Source: Toxotes chatareus
Lineage: Eukaryota; Chordata; Actinopteri; Toxotidae
Direction of reading: 5' to 3'
Length of the DNA stretch: 64,000 nucleotides
Assembly (NCBI GenBank): GCA_016801885.1
Contig: CM028889.1
Location: forward strand, 6,363,501-6,427,500
Of this stretch, positions 48,425 to 61,210 are shown one piece after another. The notes beneath the pieces were generated by a model, which was not told the DNA's origin, made no database searches, and saw only the letters and a list, made by a program, of their open reading frames with translations. How positions within the stretch are numbered: the first letter of the stretch is position 1; each line of letters opens with the position of its first letter. The position numbers and the translations under genes were made by a program.

Positions 48425-49659
48425 AGCAGCTCAGGTGACTGTTCACTTCCACTGAGGTCAAACTGAAACTGAGCAGTTAAGTCATTTCCAGTGAAAAGTG
48501 AAATGTGTGTTTAGTCTGTTTGCGCGTTTGTATAATAAAGTTTGGGTGAAGTAGCGCTTTGTACAACACAGCCTCAGTGTGTTTGAGTGTGTGTGAGTGT
48601 GTGTTGGGTGTTTAGCATTTCTATCAGCCTCTGGGTGTTTAACATTTCAGGAGACATCAAAGGCGAAAATAATTACCCTTCTTTAAACAATCTTTAAACA
48701 ACATTCTTTACAATCGTACCGCAAAAAGAAAGAAAGAGAGATGGAGAGAGGGGGGATGAGAGAGCGAGAGAGAGGTAGGGAGAGGAAAATGTCCTCCTGT
48801 CTTATCTTAATTTTTGTGTAATCTCAGTAAAACACTGAAGGGGCCTGTCTGAGTTTTAACACTGAGCATCAGTGTTAAGGTAGATGATGACTGCTGAACT
48901 GCTTCTCGGTTTTTACTCACTAAAGACAGCTCGATACAACTCTGGAAAAAGATGCATATATTTGCTCAATTCCCATTAATAACTGTTAAACAACTGTATA
49001 ATAATTGGAATATAATTAGATGAAAGTTGAGCTAATTGAATGTAACAGAGAAATAAAGGTCATGCTGTTCTTTTATAATCAAAGAGCCAATTTTACATCA
49101 CATCATGTAAAACTAAAAAAGCAGCTGTTTACTGTATATGTCCATCTTGTGCTTGGTTCACAGAATTTTTGTTTGCGTCCTGGACTTTGCAGATCTGTTC
49201 TTTTGGCTGCATGATCAGCAGCCTTTTCTACAATTTATCACAGTTTCCACTAATTAAATGCGGGAGTTATGGAAACAATGGTTTACTTGTTATCTTGCAC
49301 AACTTCACATAAATAGGCTCAACCTGACAATGACTGAGCCATTAAACTCCAGCTTTGGTCTTATTTTGGTGACAGCAACGTACAAAGCAAAGCAACTGCT
49401 GAGGACACCGCAACATTGTCCAACAGAGCAAGAAACACAAGACAGGCAGGTTTTTAACAAACCAACAGTTCAGGTAGAGCATGTAAACCACTTCGTTGCA
49501 CCTGACATGTTGGTGTAATCCTCGTTTTCAGAGGAAAGCTGTACATTCCCAGCTATGAACCAGGAGGTCTGTGCATTTGGCAATAATTTCACTGCTCAGC
49601 ATTATTTACTCTTCCAACTGGCTGCTCGTGTTTCTTCCTGTGTCTGACTTCTTTTCACA
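48425..49659. other. gmds intron, nothing supported
   Basis: A second, shorter GA-rich patch lies at 48729-48785 and a 9-bp-arm hairpin (TAACACTGA...TCAGTGTTA) near 48859-48879. No exon. Confidence 0.4.
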
Positions 49660-49790
49660 TCTCAGCAATTAACTTGGTGAGGACATTTTTATTGTTACCG
49701 AGAGAAGTGAAGACCAAAATGGAAATTATAAGACCCGACAATGGCAGGAACAGAACGGAATTATCCTTTAAGGGGCCACCATAAAGTCTA
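49660..49790. repeat. Unclassified dispersed repeat, copy A
   Basis: TCAGCAATTAACTTGGTGAG followed by an A/T-rich stretch and GAGAGAAGTGAAGACC resembles the segment at 53010-53110 over about 50-80 bp at roughly three-quarters identity by eye. The two are probably old copies of one interspersed element. Confidence 0.4.
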
Positions 49791-51689
49791 AAATCCATCC
49801 TGCCCTGTAGCCTCGGGCTCTATCACACGAACAATCTACACTCAGTCACCCATCAGCCCCCATAATACACAAACACACATACCAATACATACATACTTCA
49901 TAGGTTACATACCAGCCCCCATTTTAGGAGCTTTAGTTTTGGTTAAGCTGACATGTGTTAGATGTGAAGGACAAAGATACAGAGGTGAGTTATTGCTAAA
50001 GGACAAACAAGGGCAGCACACACACAGACACACACACAGTGGATATGATATATGTGATCTAATTCAGGCCTTGGCTGAGCTCTCGGCGGTGTTGGGGTTA
50101 GGCGAGGTGGTTCCACACAAAATCTGCTGTCTGCCGCTCTCAGCTCCAAACACGCTATTTATTAGCCTCCCGCTCTTTGTTTCTCCCTCTCTCTCGGTTT
50201 TTTTTTTTTTTTACCCCAGCTGCTCTCTGAACACGCTAACGTACAACCTCCTCCCTCCTCTCTGACTCTCACCAGCCATAGCTCATTCTCTGCAACTAGT
50301 CAGGTTCGCTCCACGATGAGAGGAATGCTGCGACTAAAAAATACATAGTGTTCAGGCTCTAAACATAGTTGATTCAGCAACACTTTGAATGAACTAGGAG
50401 GAGTGTGTGTGATGTGGTGACTGAGGCCATTAACATGGTCAGTAGTTCATAGTTTCTGAGCAGGGCTGGTTGGGTTTTGTAACTGGTTATATTTTGGGTT
50501 TAGTTTCTTGACAATATCTGGAATTGTTAAGCTTTGAATCTGAGAATTAGAGGAAAGGTAAAAACTTTAATTAGCTTTAATTTAATAAGCCTGTCTGGAC
50601 TCCTCAAGGGGTTGCAAAAAAAAAAAATTTAAAAAAAAGATTTAAGAAACAGAAAAATAAACATATTTGTGCTTCACAAAATTATTCATTTTGCTGACGT
50701 TTCTTAAACAATCCGATGGCAGGGTCTCGAGCCAAAAAAAGGTCTGGGAGTGACTGACTTAGATAAATGTGAAATAAGTGATCTGTCTGTTCTTTAAATA
50801 CTGAGATTCAGTTGTAGTTAGGTTTGCTGAGTTATATTTATAATTGGTTAAACATTACATTTTTCAGAACTTTTAACAAAAAGCTGAAATCAAGTGAGGA
50901 TTTTCAAAAGAAAAAGCACATTTAATAATAACAGATTTAATGGATTCTGACTGTTTCTGAAACCAGCTGACATCTTTTCTATACACCTCATATATATAGC
51001 TCAAACTAAACTTCATCATTCAAAAATGCTGATGTAATTTTCGCATTGCTTTAAGAAAAAATGTTTTAAGACTCAGTAATGAATCAAATGTTTTAAATAG
51101 TTACTTCAACTAAAACATTAAAAATCCTACTTTTCCCCTGTCCTCCAGCAGTATGCAGCCAAAGGAAAGTTTTGGATTTCTTTGCCCGGCTTCTGAGATA
51201 TCGGTCTGCAGGATTATTTTTTCTCCTCCCCAACACAACGTGGTGAAAAATGACAACATTCAACGGTAACACTATTCTGGATAATCCACACGTCTCTCTG
51301 AAAACAGTTTTCCTAGAGGGATATTTCTGTGCAATAAAATTGTTCCAGTGAAAACCCATCAGATTTTTTTTTTTTGCAATACTATTGCCACACAGTCATA
51401 AATTTTATGTCTCATTATTGAGCAGATATGAAGTAAAAACAGCAGGAATAGACAGAGTGATGAAAGGAGTGAAAGCAGGAGAGAGAGGGAGGCTTGAATG
51501 GACATGCCCATCGGTCCTGGGTCAATGGATTTCAATCCCCTTCCCTTCTTCCCCTTCTTGTTTCTATCCTGCCACTACAGAGTGGGGGGAGACAGAGGGA
51601 GAGGAAAAGGCCGACGTCGGTGTCGGGGGGTGTTGGATGACATACAGCGAGGACGAGAGAACAGTCCTCTATAGGCTACATCTCCTCCA
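49791..51689. other. gmds intron, nothing supported
   Basis: A T-run (50199-50213) and an A-run (50617-50638) occur. Frames up to 166 codons at 51385-51885 overlap simple GA repeats and match nothing known. Confidence 0.4.
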
Positions 51690-51780
51690 GAACGGTGTTT
51701 CCTCTCTGAGCAGCATTCCTGATCTTATCAGCCCCAATAATCTGCTGTTCTCATCGTGCCCAAACAGGGAGAGTCAGAAG
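51690..51780. promoter_or_regulatory. Small candidate element with GATA-like site
   Basis: GATCTTATCAGCCCCAATAA at 51720-51739 contains a GATA site (CTTATCAG) beside a CCAAT-like core, in a short repeat-free stretch next to a GA repeat (51784-51802). Weak call. Confidence 0.2.
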
Positions 51781-53009
51781 CTGAGAGAGAGAGAGAGAGA
51801 GCGAAAATTCACTCCTTCACTCACTCACTCGCTCGCTCTCACACTAACTCTCTCTTTCTATGTCTGTTGGCTGGTGATAGAGTGATAAGGCTGGGAGAAA
51901 AACAGTGAGCTCTCTGCCGCTCAGAGGAAGTGGTCGCTCCATCCCGAGCATGCTCCAAAATCCAAAGGGCTACAAAAGGGGGGCAGAAGGCAAAGTCGAA
52001 CAGTAGTGAAACTAAAGAAACTAACCACATTTAATCGAGAGCTTTGCTACAGTACAGGGCCACAGAGTTCTATTTTCTCAAGCATCACTTCAGTAGTTCC
52101 ATTTTATGCTACTTTCCAGCAACTACATCAACATGCTGCTTATATGTTAATGCATCACTAACAATAATCCTGGAAAGCAGGTGGGTAGAGAAGCACTGCA
52201 GCATGTACGAGGGGCAACAGACCTGTGGAGACAAGTCTCATTTTCTGAGTGTTCCTGAACTGTTAATGGTGGTATTAAATTCTACACTGAGCTCGGCAAC
52301 GGTTTCAGTGTCCGCACTTCACCCGTGGTCAGGCTGAGAGTCAGGCTGTATGTACGACTGCTGAGGCAAAGATTGGTTTGTTGCTGTTCTGATGACATGT
52401 ATACTGCAAACATGGAGCGGCTCTCACTGAGCCCCAGCGTGATATAATACACAGCACACTTATACCAACATAATACTTTGAGAGGAGACATTTTGCATAA
52501 CAGTTGTGAAACGTTTGATACTGTAAGAACATTTCATTGATATCTGTACTTCACTTAAAGGAACACTATGATCTATCACAACCTGGGTTTTATTTCTGTT
52601 GCTTGTAAATGATAATTTCCAGCAACATTTCCAAAAAAATACATCCAATCCGACTCAACTAAGTCAAGCAGCCAGATGATCAGACACGTTATGGACAAAC
52701 CCCAGGTAAACCCAACAAAGGTTAATGTTAAGGTTAGCACCTAAATCTTTTTCTTTTCTTTGTAGAAATCAATCGCAGTTTACAGATTTATTTCCCAGTT
52801 GAACCATCATAACTGCTGCTGTGCACGCTCATGGTTTTATTGTGTAATACAGGATCATTAGTCACTTAGCGGGTGTCTTCCCTCTTGGGTTTTACATTCA
52901 AATAAAGTTGTGTAGATAATCTGGCTAAACTGTTTACAGCTGGTCTGATTGTCTGACTGTTTGTGTTTGTTGCCCCATTAAAGGATTTTTTTGCGAAGCC
53001 ACTACATTT
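51781..53009. other. gmds intron, nothing supported
   Basis: A GA run at 51784-51802, then ordinary AT-rich sequence. CACTTAAAGGAACACTATGATC near 52553 has the look of an interspersed-repeat phrase but was not classified. Confidence 0.35.
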
Positions 53010-53110
53010 CAAGATTTCAGCAATTACTTTGGTGAGTACAGTTTTATTGTATGTGAGAGAACTAGCATAACCCGAGTTGAAAGAAATGGTTATTGGGGCA
53101 TACACTCATT
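53010..53110. repeat. Unclassified dispersed repeat, copy B
   Basis: TTTCAGCAATTACTTTGGTG followed by AGTACAGTTTTATTG and GAGAGAACTAGC. It pairs with copy A near 49670. It abuts the hAT-like fragment that follows, so nested insertion is possible. Confidence 0.4.
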
Positions 53111-53124
53111 TTAATGGAGAGCTT

Positions 53125-53208
53125 GTACTTGGAATAGAGTATTTTTACATTTCAGTACTGCTGCTTTTAGTCAAGTAAAAGATCTGAATTCATCTTCCAC
53201 AAATCGGA
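53125..53208. mobile_element. hAT-like transposon, right-end fragment (copy 4)
   Basis: TTGTACTTGGAATAGAGTAT, then CAGTACTGCTGCTTTTAGTC, AAGTAAAAGATCTGAATTC and ATCTTCCACAAATCGG match the right end of the family seen at 21396, 22145 and 37064. No left end was found nearby. Confidence 0.6.
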
Positions 53209-53284
53209 TCGAGCTAAGCGGTGAGGAGGGAGGTGGGAGGGCGGACAACATGACGGACGAGCACACTCGGAATGATTGAGTGAG

Positions 53285-53420
53285 AAAGAGAAATAAATTG
53301 AGCAAGAGGGAGAGAGAGAGAGAGGGAGGGAGAAAAGAGGAGAGAGAGGGGAAAACTAATGCGACAGAGCAGCATTAGGGTTACAGGAATGTGGGGGCTC
53401 CTGAGTTAAGAAGGGTTCAA

Positions 53421-53466
<46 letters not shown>

Positions 53467-53625
53467 CATACTAGTGTGTGAATACTGGGGGGACAGAAAA
53501 GAACAACCCCAGAATGAATTACCCAATCAAGATAACAAGCCAGGGAAAGACATTAGAGGGGTCACACTACAATTAACCTTTTAGTCTAAACCACACACAC
53601 ACATACACACACACACACACACACA
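53285..53625. repeat. GA tract plus GT and CA microsatellites
   Basis: Purine-rich GA sequence at 53285-53352, a GT run of about 19 units at 53422-53459 ending in GAGAGA, and a CA run at 53591-53625 with one T interruption. Confidence 0.88.
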
Positions 53626-56048
53626 ATGGAAGCCTCAGAGGTGGAGGGTCTTTTGCAGAAAACACTGAATGAAAGTCACAGTTGGATTTCACCTTCCTGG
53701 ACCGACTTTTGCTGACTCCACGTCCTGATGTGCTTTTATTTTGAAGCATTTCCTGTGTTCTGTTATTTTTCGGGGGTATAGTGACTCTACCTGTCCCATT
53801 CCAGAAACCCTGGCAGAGCCGGGTTGTTTACAGTGGGATATTGAGTGAGTCGGGGGCTCGAGTGGAGTGGAGTCGGATGTGGTTCACACATTCCACCAGA
53901 GACTCAGATTACACTGCAGGAAACACCGGCCCTGCAAGACACACACTGCCTGACTCACTGATTTATAAACACACTGCTCTATGGGACACACACACACACT
54001 CTCACAGAGACACACATTAAAAACCTCAGCGACTCGCTCTGAGTCAGTACTACACCTCCATCCTTTACTCACTGTCCTCCTTTCTTTTCCTTCCTTCCTG
54101 CCTTTCCTGCCATTCTCAGACTCTCTTAGCTCTTAGCTGTGCTCCTGTTTTCTCCTCCTGTCCCCACAAAAAAAGACTCAGTAACAACAAAGAGACACAG
54201 CAGGGTGTTTGTGCAGAGCGTGACACCGTCTCAAGCAGCATGCATTTATCATTTGGTTTCTCAAACTGAAAAACATAATTTTATAATAATGAATTTGTTA
54301 AAATCAACACGGACGCATTAACATTTAGCATAATTATTCATTTATATTACATGAGACTTTCACTACTAATCACATATCAACCTCAATCAGGATAAAAAAG
54401 GGCCGTTCTGAAATACTGATTCTGTTTGAAAGACGTACTTTGTCAGTAAGTTTCCAAGTTTCAAACAGAAAACAATAGCATTGGTCGTTTGTCCAAATCC
54501 GTAAAAACTACTGCACATACATTTAAATTCTCCTGATGAGTGACATCTTGTGGTTGTGCTAATAAAGGCTATGCTCTCTCACTATGAAAAGCAGAAGTAG
54601 TGAGGCTGTGTCTATATAACCTCGAAATGTATCAGGGAGGAGGGTGAGGAGGACAGTCGAGCTTACAAAGTGTGTTTCCTAAACATATCAAAGTACTTTT
54701 ATTTGCATAAACATAATCAAACCTAAACAGTCGTGCAAACACTCATTGTTCATTTTTGTGACGATCTCGTGGTTTGTTTTTCAAGGTGGCCGATTTTGTT
54801 CTGAGGACTTGTTGTGCTCAGAAGTTTTGAACCGTGATGGTAGCCAACGTCGACTCCCTTTCTACAGGAGTAAAATATTCTGACAGTACAGATGCTTCAG
54901 TGAGAAGCACAGCAGTAAATAAATAATGGTTTCATGCATTCAGTGCATAAACCTTTAAACTTTACCTGTTGCCGAGCAGGACATTAATGTGCTCCTTTGT
55001 ACATACAAGATACTGTATCATAACACAGTGGGTTTCAATATTGTGATATCAAATTACACATTTTATCTTTATTACCCAATCTTAGTGGAGTGATATCTGA
55101 GGGGCAAGACAAGCAAGTTGTAAGGTTTTCATAGGGGTAGGAAGCTCAAGGTTCTATGGGAAATGTAGTTCAAACAATGATGCTCAAAACTGCTGCATAT
55201 AAAACCTGAGATTACCTTTGGTGTCTCATCTATATTTGGGGTTTTGTTTTTCATTCTCTTTCTCATTATGGTGAAATGCTGAAACCATAAAACAGCATGA
55301 CTTAGAAAAATGTCATAGCAGTTAGAGGGAGCACAGGTCCGAGTTCACCCTCGGAGCTGTGGTCTGAAAACCTGCCCACATTCTCCACTCCTCTCCTGTG
55401 GAGGCTCTGTGCATCTGACAGTCCGGCAGCCATGTTCCCCAAAGCTGCTCAGTGGAGAACACTATAATCAAGCCCAGCTGGGACTAGGGGGGCAAAGACA
55501 CAGGCTGACATAACTCACCCTTCTCTCCCTCACCCTGTCAACAAGGCTCCCTCTCCCTCTCTCCCCCTTCTCGTTCTTCCTCGTCTGGCAGGTTTCTCTC
55601 GTCAGGCCCTGCGCCGAGTAAAGCTGGCTGATAGCACAGGAATCCTGGCCCACAACCTTCTGTGCTCCCTTGCTATCTCTGAGGTACACTGTGGCCAATA
55701 AATTACTGTAAGGTGCTGCAGATACACCTATCCATCACACACAAATAACGGCACAGTATGCCAATATGGCCGCCTATAGCCTTAAGCAGAAGTGAAGACA
55801 TTGTCTTGGCGAGACCTTACATTCCTGCCTTATTAATAACCTGCTCCTGCTGTTTGTCACCATCTTTATCAGTGCTTCTTTATGTTCGTACGCCTTCATA
55901 TCCAGCGTAGCTCCAAACTACTGCCATGGCTTTCTGCTTCTCTCTGGGAGCAGTACCGGGTCAGTCTGTGGGTTGGACTGCTGAGGGGCCCAGGGTGGTT
56001 CCGCTCTGACGGTAGGAGGAAACTCCTTCAGGAAATACCAAACTGCCA

Positions 56049-56049
<1 letters not shown>
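53626..56049. other. gmds intron, nothing supported
   Basis: Ordinary non-coding sequence. No exon, repeat family or RNA gene recognised. GC-richer unique sequence at about 55330-55700 carries a - strand frame of 76 codons without recognisable domains and might be regulatory. Confidence 0.4.
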
Positions 56050-56123
<74 letters not shown>

Positions 56124-56142
56124 ACTCACACACACTCACACA
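56050..56142. repeat. Long CA microsatellite
   Basis: About 93 bp of CA with a CG and several CT interruptions toward the right end. It produces Cys/Val- and Thr/His-rich spurious frames. Confidence 0.93.
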
Positions 56143-57869
56143 GGCACAATCCACAATCTCTCTTTTTCTTTCTCCTACAAGCAGAATAAAGCTCCTGCAC
56201 AAACTGCTCGAGTCAAAAAAGTCCAGCCGTCCTCGTCCAGTCTGTTTCAGTGCTGTCAGACTGAGCTTCTAACACACACACACGCAAACACACGTGAAAA
56301 AAATCTGTTGGAAAACACACTCCCGTTTAATGTTGTCTAATTTTCTCAGGTATGGCAGTTTGCAGGCTAAACACGTTGGTGTTACACAATGCAGAGTTTG
56401 GCTGGCGGCCAGGCTTTTTACAGCACCAGTTACAGCTAACTTTAATGAGTCGGCTCAGTTAAACTATAAATCACTAGAGTCAAGTTTCTGCCCCGAGAGC
56501 CAAACCTCTCCACTCAGACTAGTAAAAGTTGATTGAGTTGTTTCCTACCTGAGGAGAGACAAAATGAGGTATATTAATTAATAATTAAGATCAGCTGCTG
56601 GGCTGCTGTCTGGTTCTACTTAATACTTATTAAGTTATTGTCTGCAGAACCTGGACGACTCTCACTTTCTCAAACCAGGTCGTCAACCATGCCGACAGAT
56701 TCTGTACTGTAATATCACTTGTTTCCACAGAAAGGTTTTCTTCAATCTTGATTTGACACAAGTAGGATGATCTGTCTTATTTCAGGATTTTTTCTTATTA
56801 TTTACAATGTATGTGAAACTGCAACATGAACATGTAAACTTACTTCAAATTCAAGATCAAGATTTTGTCACAACTATAAATGAAAGAAAACACATTTCAT
56901 GAGGATTATGGAGGGTTTGCAGAGTCGGGGAAGCATCCACAAAAATAAATCATTTCCGCCTCCCCTGACATTATTCAAATACTTGTAGGTTAGTGATGAC
57001 GCAACAAACCTGAGCTGTTTTGCATGGTTTTCGACCGTTGATATCTGTGACGCTTGGCTCTTCTTTACGATGTGTGTTCTTTAGATAGGTTCCCTCTCAT
57101 TTTCATATTTTCTTGAAATGTTAATGGGCTAAAACAATAAGGGTCAAGGGAGAAAAACTATTTATATGTAGATGAAATCATGCAAGTGATGGCAGGTTAC
57201 AGAACAAAGCCGCAGTGATTTCCATCACGGTATCAGATTTGACATCTCCCACTGATTTGGTCGGCAAAATTCAGATTTGATGATACAACCCGCGTGTATA
57301 GTGCGACTACAAAGTTAAAAAAAAAAAAAAAGGGGGAGCTGTAATACCTCATCACTGTCAGATGTAGAAACCTAAATTTAGCTGAACTGAAAGACAGAAT
57401 TTAGTTTCAAGAGCCTCTAAGTTGAGTTTCTAAAATTTCATTGCTAATTTTATAAGGTTTTGCTAGTGTTAAGGTCAGATAGTTTTGGAAGTGGTCTGAT
57501 TTTTCTGCATGTTTAAAAAAAAGAAAGAAAAAGAAAAGAAAGAAACCTTCAGAGCTTTCTGGCTTTCTTTCTTTTTTTTGTTCAATATTTGCAAATGTCT
57601 CTGGATTACATAACAGCCTGTTTGTAGAAGGCACTCTGCAAGCCTGCCTAGTATGAGATGTGTTGTGCAGTGTGTAAGCGTTTGAAAAGTGCTACGATTA
57701 TCCTTGTTTTACATGTGTTTCGATGTTCTGTTTGTCTGAAATGCACCTCAGAGTGTGCATTTATGTTTGTGTGTTTTCAAGCTGCAGCACTGTGGCTGAC
57801 CACAGGAAGTTCTAATCAGCAGTGTGGTGTGGCTGCTACCTTCCCTTTCCCCTGGTGACCTCCTCCCCA
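56143..57869. other. gmds intron, nothing supported
   Basis: An A-run passing into GGGGG at 57317-57336. Purine-rich AAAG sequence at 57516-57545 faces a TTTC-rich stretch at 57564-57579 and could form an imperfect hairpin. No exon. Confidence 0.4.
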
Positions 57870-58060
57870 CCCCTCTCCCTCCACAATAGAGATACCAATA
57901 TCACATTACCGACTCCGAGGGTTAAGGGTCAATCCCATTTTTCAGCCCTCTCTGTCCCTTTTTCCCCTTACAGATCTTTTCCCAGGGGTTACAGCCTCCT
58001 GTCATCTAAATTCACATTAGTTCACGCGTGGCGAGGGAGTGGTATCTGTCGGAAACCCTC
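57870..58060. promoter_or_regulatory. Candidate conserved element in gmds intron
   Basis: Unique, repeat-free sequence with segments such as GATACCAATATCACATTACC (57890 on) and CATCTAAATTCACATTAGTTC (58002 on). It differs from the repeat-rich neighbourhood. Judged by texture only. Confidence 0.22.
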
Positions 58061-59914
58061 TGTCTCCTCTCCCACACTCATCCGCACACCCGTTTTTAGT
58101 GTCCCCTTGACAGACAGTTCTCTGATCTCAGAGACCACTCACACAAAGAATTGGACATGGTTAAAAACATGTCTAAAACACTGCTGGCCTCTTCGTGTCA
58201 TTGTGTTGGTGTGTCTCTGTTACACCCTGGATTAAGCCTGTGTTTCAGTGCTGTGGAGGCTCAGGTTACTGGGATTTAACACTGATCCTGTCATGACCTC
58301 CTGCAAAGAAAACCAAGCATTTTGCAATAATATTACGAAGTAGGAGAAGTTATTTCGGGAGTCCTGGGTTCCAGAAGTAAAAGTCCTGTTCATATTATGC
58401 ATAGACAATCAGGTCTTTTACACTGCAGGAAACCTAACCTGTATCCTGGGGCTTCTCATAACCTGGACTTTTAAGATCCCTGGGAGCCTGTGGTACTAGG
58501 TTCTTATTTGCATTTCTACATTTCAAAAAATGGGACATTTCTAATAGACTTTATTAAAAAAAAGGCAAAAGCAGGACAGACCTCATAGTCTCATGTGCTG
58601 TCAGTAAGTGAAGAAAGTGGCACTGAGTTCATTATTGATGAACATAAAATACTTGTTTTCTCACCGTGGAAGAACCCAGAGGCCCAAAAAATAAAATAAA
58701 TAAAAAAGTGCTTTTAATTTTGTCCCTGCTCTGTTTGGCTTCCTGTTGGATTAAATTTCTGTCAGAGGTCAGATGCTGCTTTCGATGTAGCCGTTCTTGT
58801 GCTGATGTGACAACACATTTGCTTGACCAGTCACTGTCGACAGACCCATCAGCAACACTTGAACCTGGATTTAGTTTCACCTCCTGAACAGAACCAAAGT
58901 TTAGCTGCAGGTACTCGCCCTCACAGCAGAGAACAGTGGGGATAGAAGCAGAACCCGTCTCAACAGCTACAAGTTGCATTTTGTCAAAGCTAAACGAGCT
59001 GACTGACATCTATCCATCTCCTGAGAAGATGTTTGATGACAAACATTTAATTATTCAACAGTTAAAATCAGTTCATATTTTGATTCTGGCTAATTTGGCT
59101 GATTCGAGTCTCTGATTGGCTTCCACTCTGTAGCGACGATTACTGTGGCTCGTGGGTATTGAAGTATTTATTCAGTTCACAGACTTTGTTGAAATGATTA
59201 CAGTTCACGATCATAACATGAATTTACAGAGGAGACTCCAGTGCTGAAAAACACTGAGGATAGAATTAAAATAAATCTTTGAATTAGGAATTAACAGTGG
59301 AGGGAAATTACTTCTGCAACAATCAGCCTCTTAATCAAAACACTCCATAGGAGTCAAACAAGCCACTTAGTGTGATGTACATGTGGCTGAACGCAGAGCA
59401 GTGTCTTAAATCACAGCCTCTACACTACAGAAAACCGCACCCAAACCTAACATGTGCATTTGGGTGAAGTGTGCTCTCCTCCTGCATACAAATCTGCTTT
59501 TGATCATGTTGTGGTTCCTCAAGTACATAATCCCTTTTTAATTACAGTTTGACTCTCCATCAAACAAGGGAGCAAGCGCTTTATGTCACTTAAGCTGACA
59601 GGTGATCATTTTCTCACACACAAACATAAAATCCCTACAAGTCTGGATGTTTATTTAGAACCAGACGTTAGATTTATAGCCCATGTCCTCCTGTGGGTGT
59701 GAGTTTTTGTCATCACTACTTTTTAATGTTCTGTTACATGTGTTAATGTATGCACAGTACAGTGTGTGTAATGTACAATAAGCTTTGGCACTGTGTGTGT
59801 TTTTGTTTGTTTGGCTTCATCAACAGAGGGTCATAGTTGGTGTTAGGGTCCCGAATGATGATCATCAGATAAGCAGACCTATGATAATGTGAACACAGAG
59901 ATGACAAACATACC
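58061..59914. other. gmds intron, nothing supported
   Basis: Ordinary AT-rich non-coding sequence. The frame at 58632-59009 on the - strand (125 codons) has no recognisable domain. Confidence 0.4.
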
Positions 59915-59979
59915 GCCTGACAGGTGAGGACAGCTGATGTCCTCAGACAGAGGACAGCTGATGTCCTCACCTGTCAGGC
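59915..59979. other. 65-bp near-palindrome (hairpin)
   Basis: GCCTGACAGGTGAGGA at 59915-59930 is the exact reverse complement of 59964-59979. Inside, GAGGACAGCTGATGTCCTC occurs twice as a direct repeat (at 59926 and 59950), itself nearly palindromic. The predicted fold is a 16-bp stem, an internal loop, a 7-bp stem and a 5-base loop, about the size of a microRNA precursor. The sequence is not simple repeat. Confidence 0.82.
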
Positions 59980-60359
59980 AGATATTTAGTATTTAAGAAC
60001 TGGTGACACAAAACTTGATCATGCGTTTGAGTACCTGAGCCTGGACTCATCAAAAAGCCGAGCTGAATATCTGTGGAAATTGGCTCACAGGTTGTTCTGG
60101 ACACTGACAAATTTCAGCCACGAGTGAAAATGTGTGACCACTTCTGCGACCTCGTCTTTTATCGTTCTCTATCATTTTCCATCCAAAGCAGCAGAAAGCC
60201 TGGCTGTCAGCAATCTTTCCAGACTGCAGAATTCCAGGTAAAGGAAAAGTGAATGGCTTTACTGTGAACCATCTTGGAAAAGGACACCCAATTCCTCCCT
60301 AATATACGGAAACCTTTTAAAATAATGCTAATATTTCATGCTTCCTTTGTGTGAAAGCA
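59980..60359. other. gmds intron, nothing supported
   Basis: Ordinary unique-looking sequence between the hairpin and the next candidate block; no feature recognised. Confidence 0.4.
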
Positions 60360-61210
60360 CCGTGGGCCTCTGCCAAACATCCAAACTCTGCACTGATAGC
60401 CCGTTTCGTGTGTCAAGTGCCATAAATTCAGCCGGCGGAGCTCGACAAAGCTTGTTCGATGGATAAATCACGCTGCTCATAAAAGCCATTTGCTTCTTTA
60501 TGTCTGTCTGGTGTTCAAACATTCACCTCTATCCATCAACGAGGCAAACTGCTGTCAGAACACTAAGGCCTCTGCTTCTCTCGTATTTCCCCTTATCACT
60601 GGCTTCTACTGAGAGGAATCTGAGGAATCCTGGACCTCAGTCTGTTCGCCAACACCCACCACAACGGGGTGAAACACAGACACATGCTGCTTGACTAATT
60701 TCTGACACATAAATCGTAAATTGATCGCAGATGCCGGGGCTAACTAACTGTCACTGAGAAACAAAAGTGGAATAAAACAAAATAACTGACAATGATGTGC
60801 GAACCTGAGCTTTGGGATGATGTTTGCATGATGATAAAGTCATAAACGGGCTCACAGCCGACCGCCGCCGCTCCTTGTTTTAAGACCTATAGTACAGTAT
60901 AGGAACTCCACCCAGCCAAATAGGCTGGGTTTGCTGCCTCAGCACTTCTCCATCCAAACAGCTGCGGTTCAGTTAGAGGTCTCGCTGCCTCGGCCCCGAG
61001 ATGAAGCACCTCAGAGAGCCAGCAGTCCTAACCGTCCCCCTGGCTTCCACCGCCGGCCTCTGACTGACACCACTACACTGCCAGAGACATAAAGCAGGAT
61101 AATAATAGCTGCTCATTCCTCCCTATCCCTGCCGACCAGACAGGCCCGCATTATCCAAAACCATATTTAACTGAATGATAACTGACAAATGAAGGTGAAT
61201 ACCTCAGCGT
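60360..61210. promoter_or_regulatory. Candidate conserved block(s) in gmds intron
   Basis: An 850-bp stretch without simple repeats. It has GC-mixed unique sequence and Hox/caudal-like cores: GTGCCATAAATTCAG (60417 on), GATGGATAAATCACG (60459 on), CTCATAAAAGCC (60476 on), CACATAAATCGTAAATTGATC (60705 on). It may be two or three separate elements. Best read as candidate long-range regulatory DNA. Confidence 0.3.

Noticed and set aside
55882..56340. 152-codon + strand frame with a long Thr/His run
   Set aside because: Driven by the CA microsatellite at 56050-56142; no domain in the flanks.
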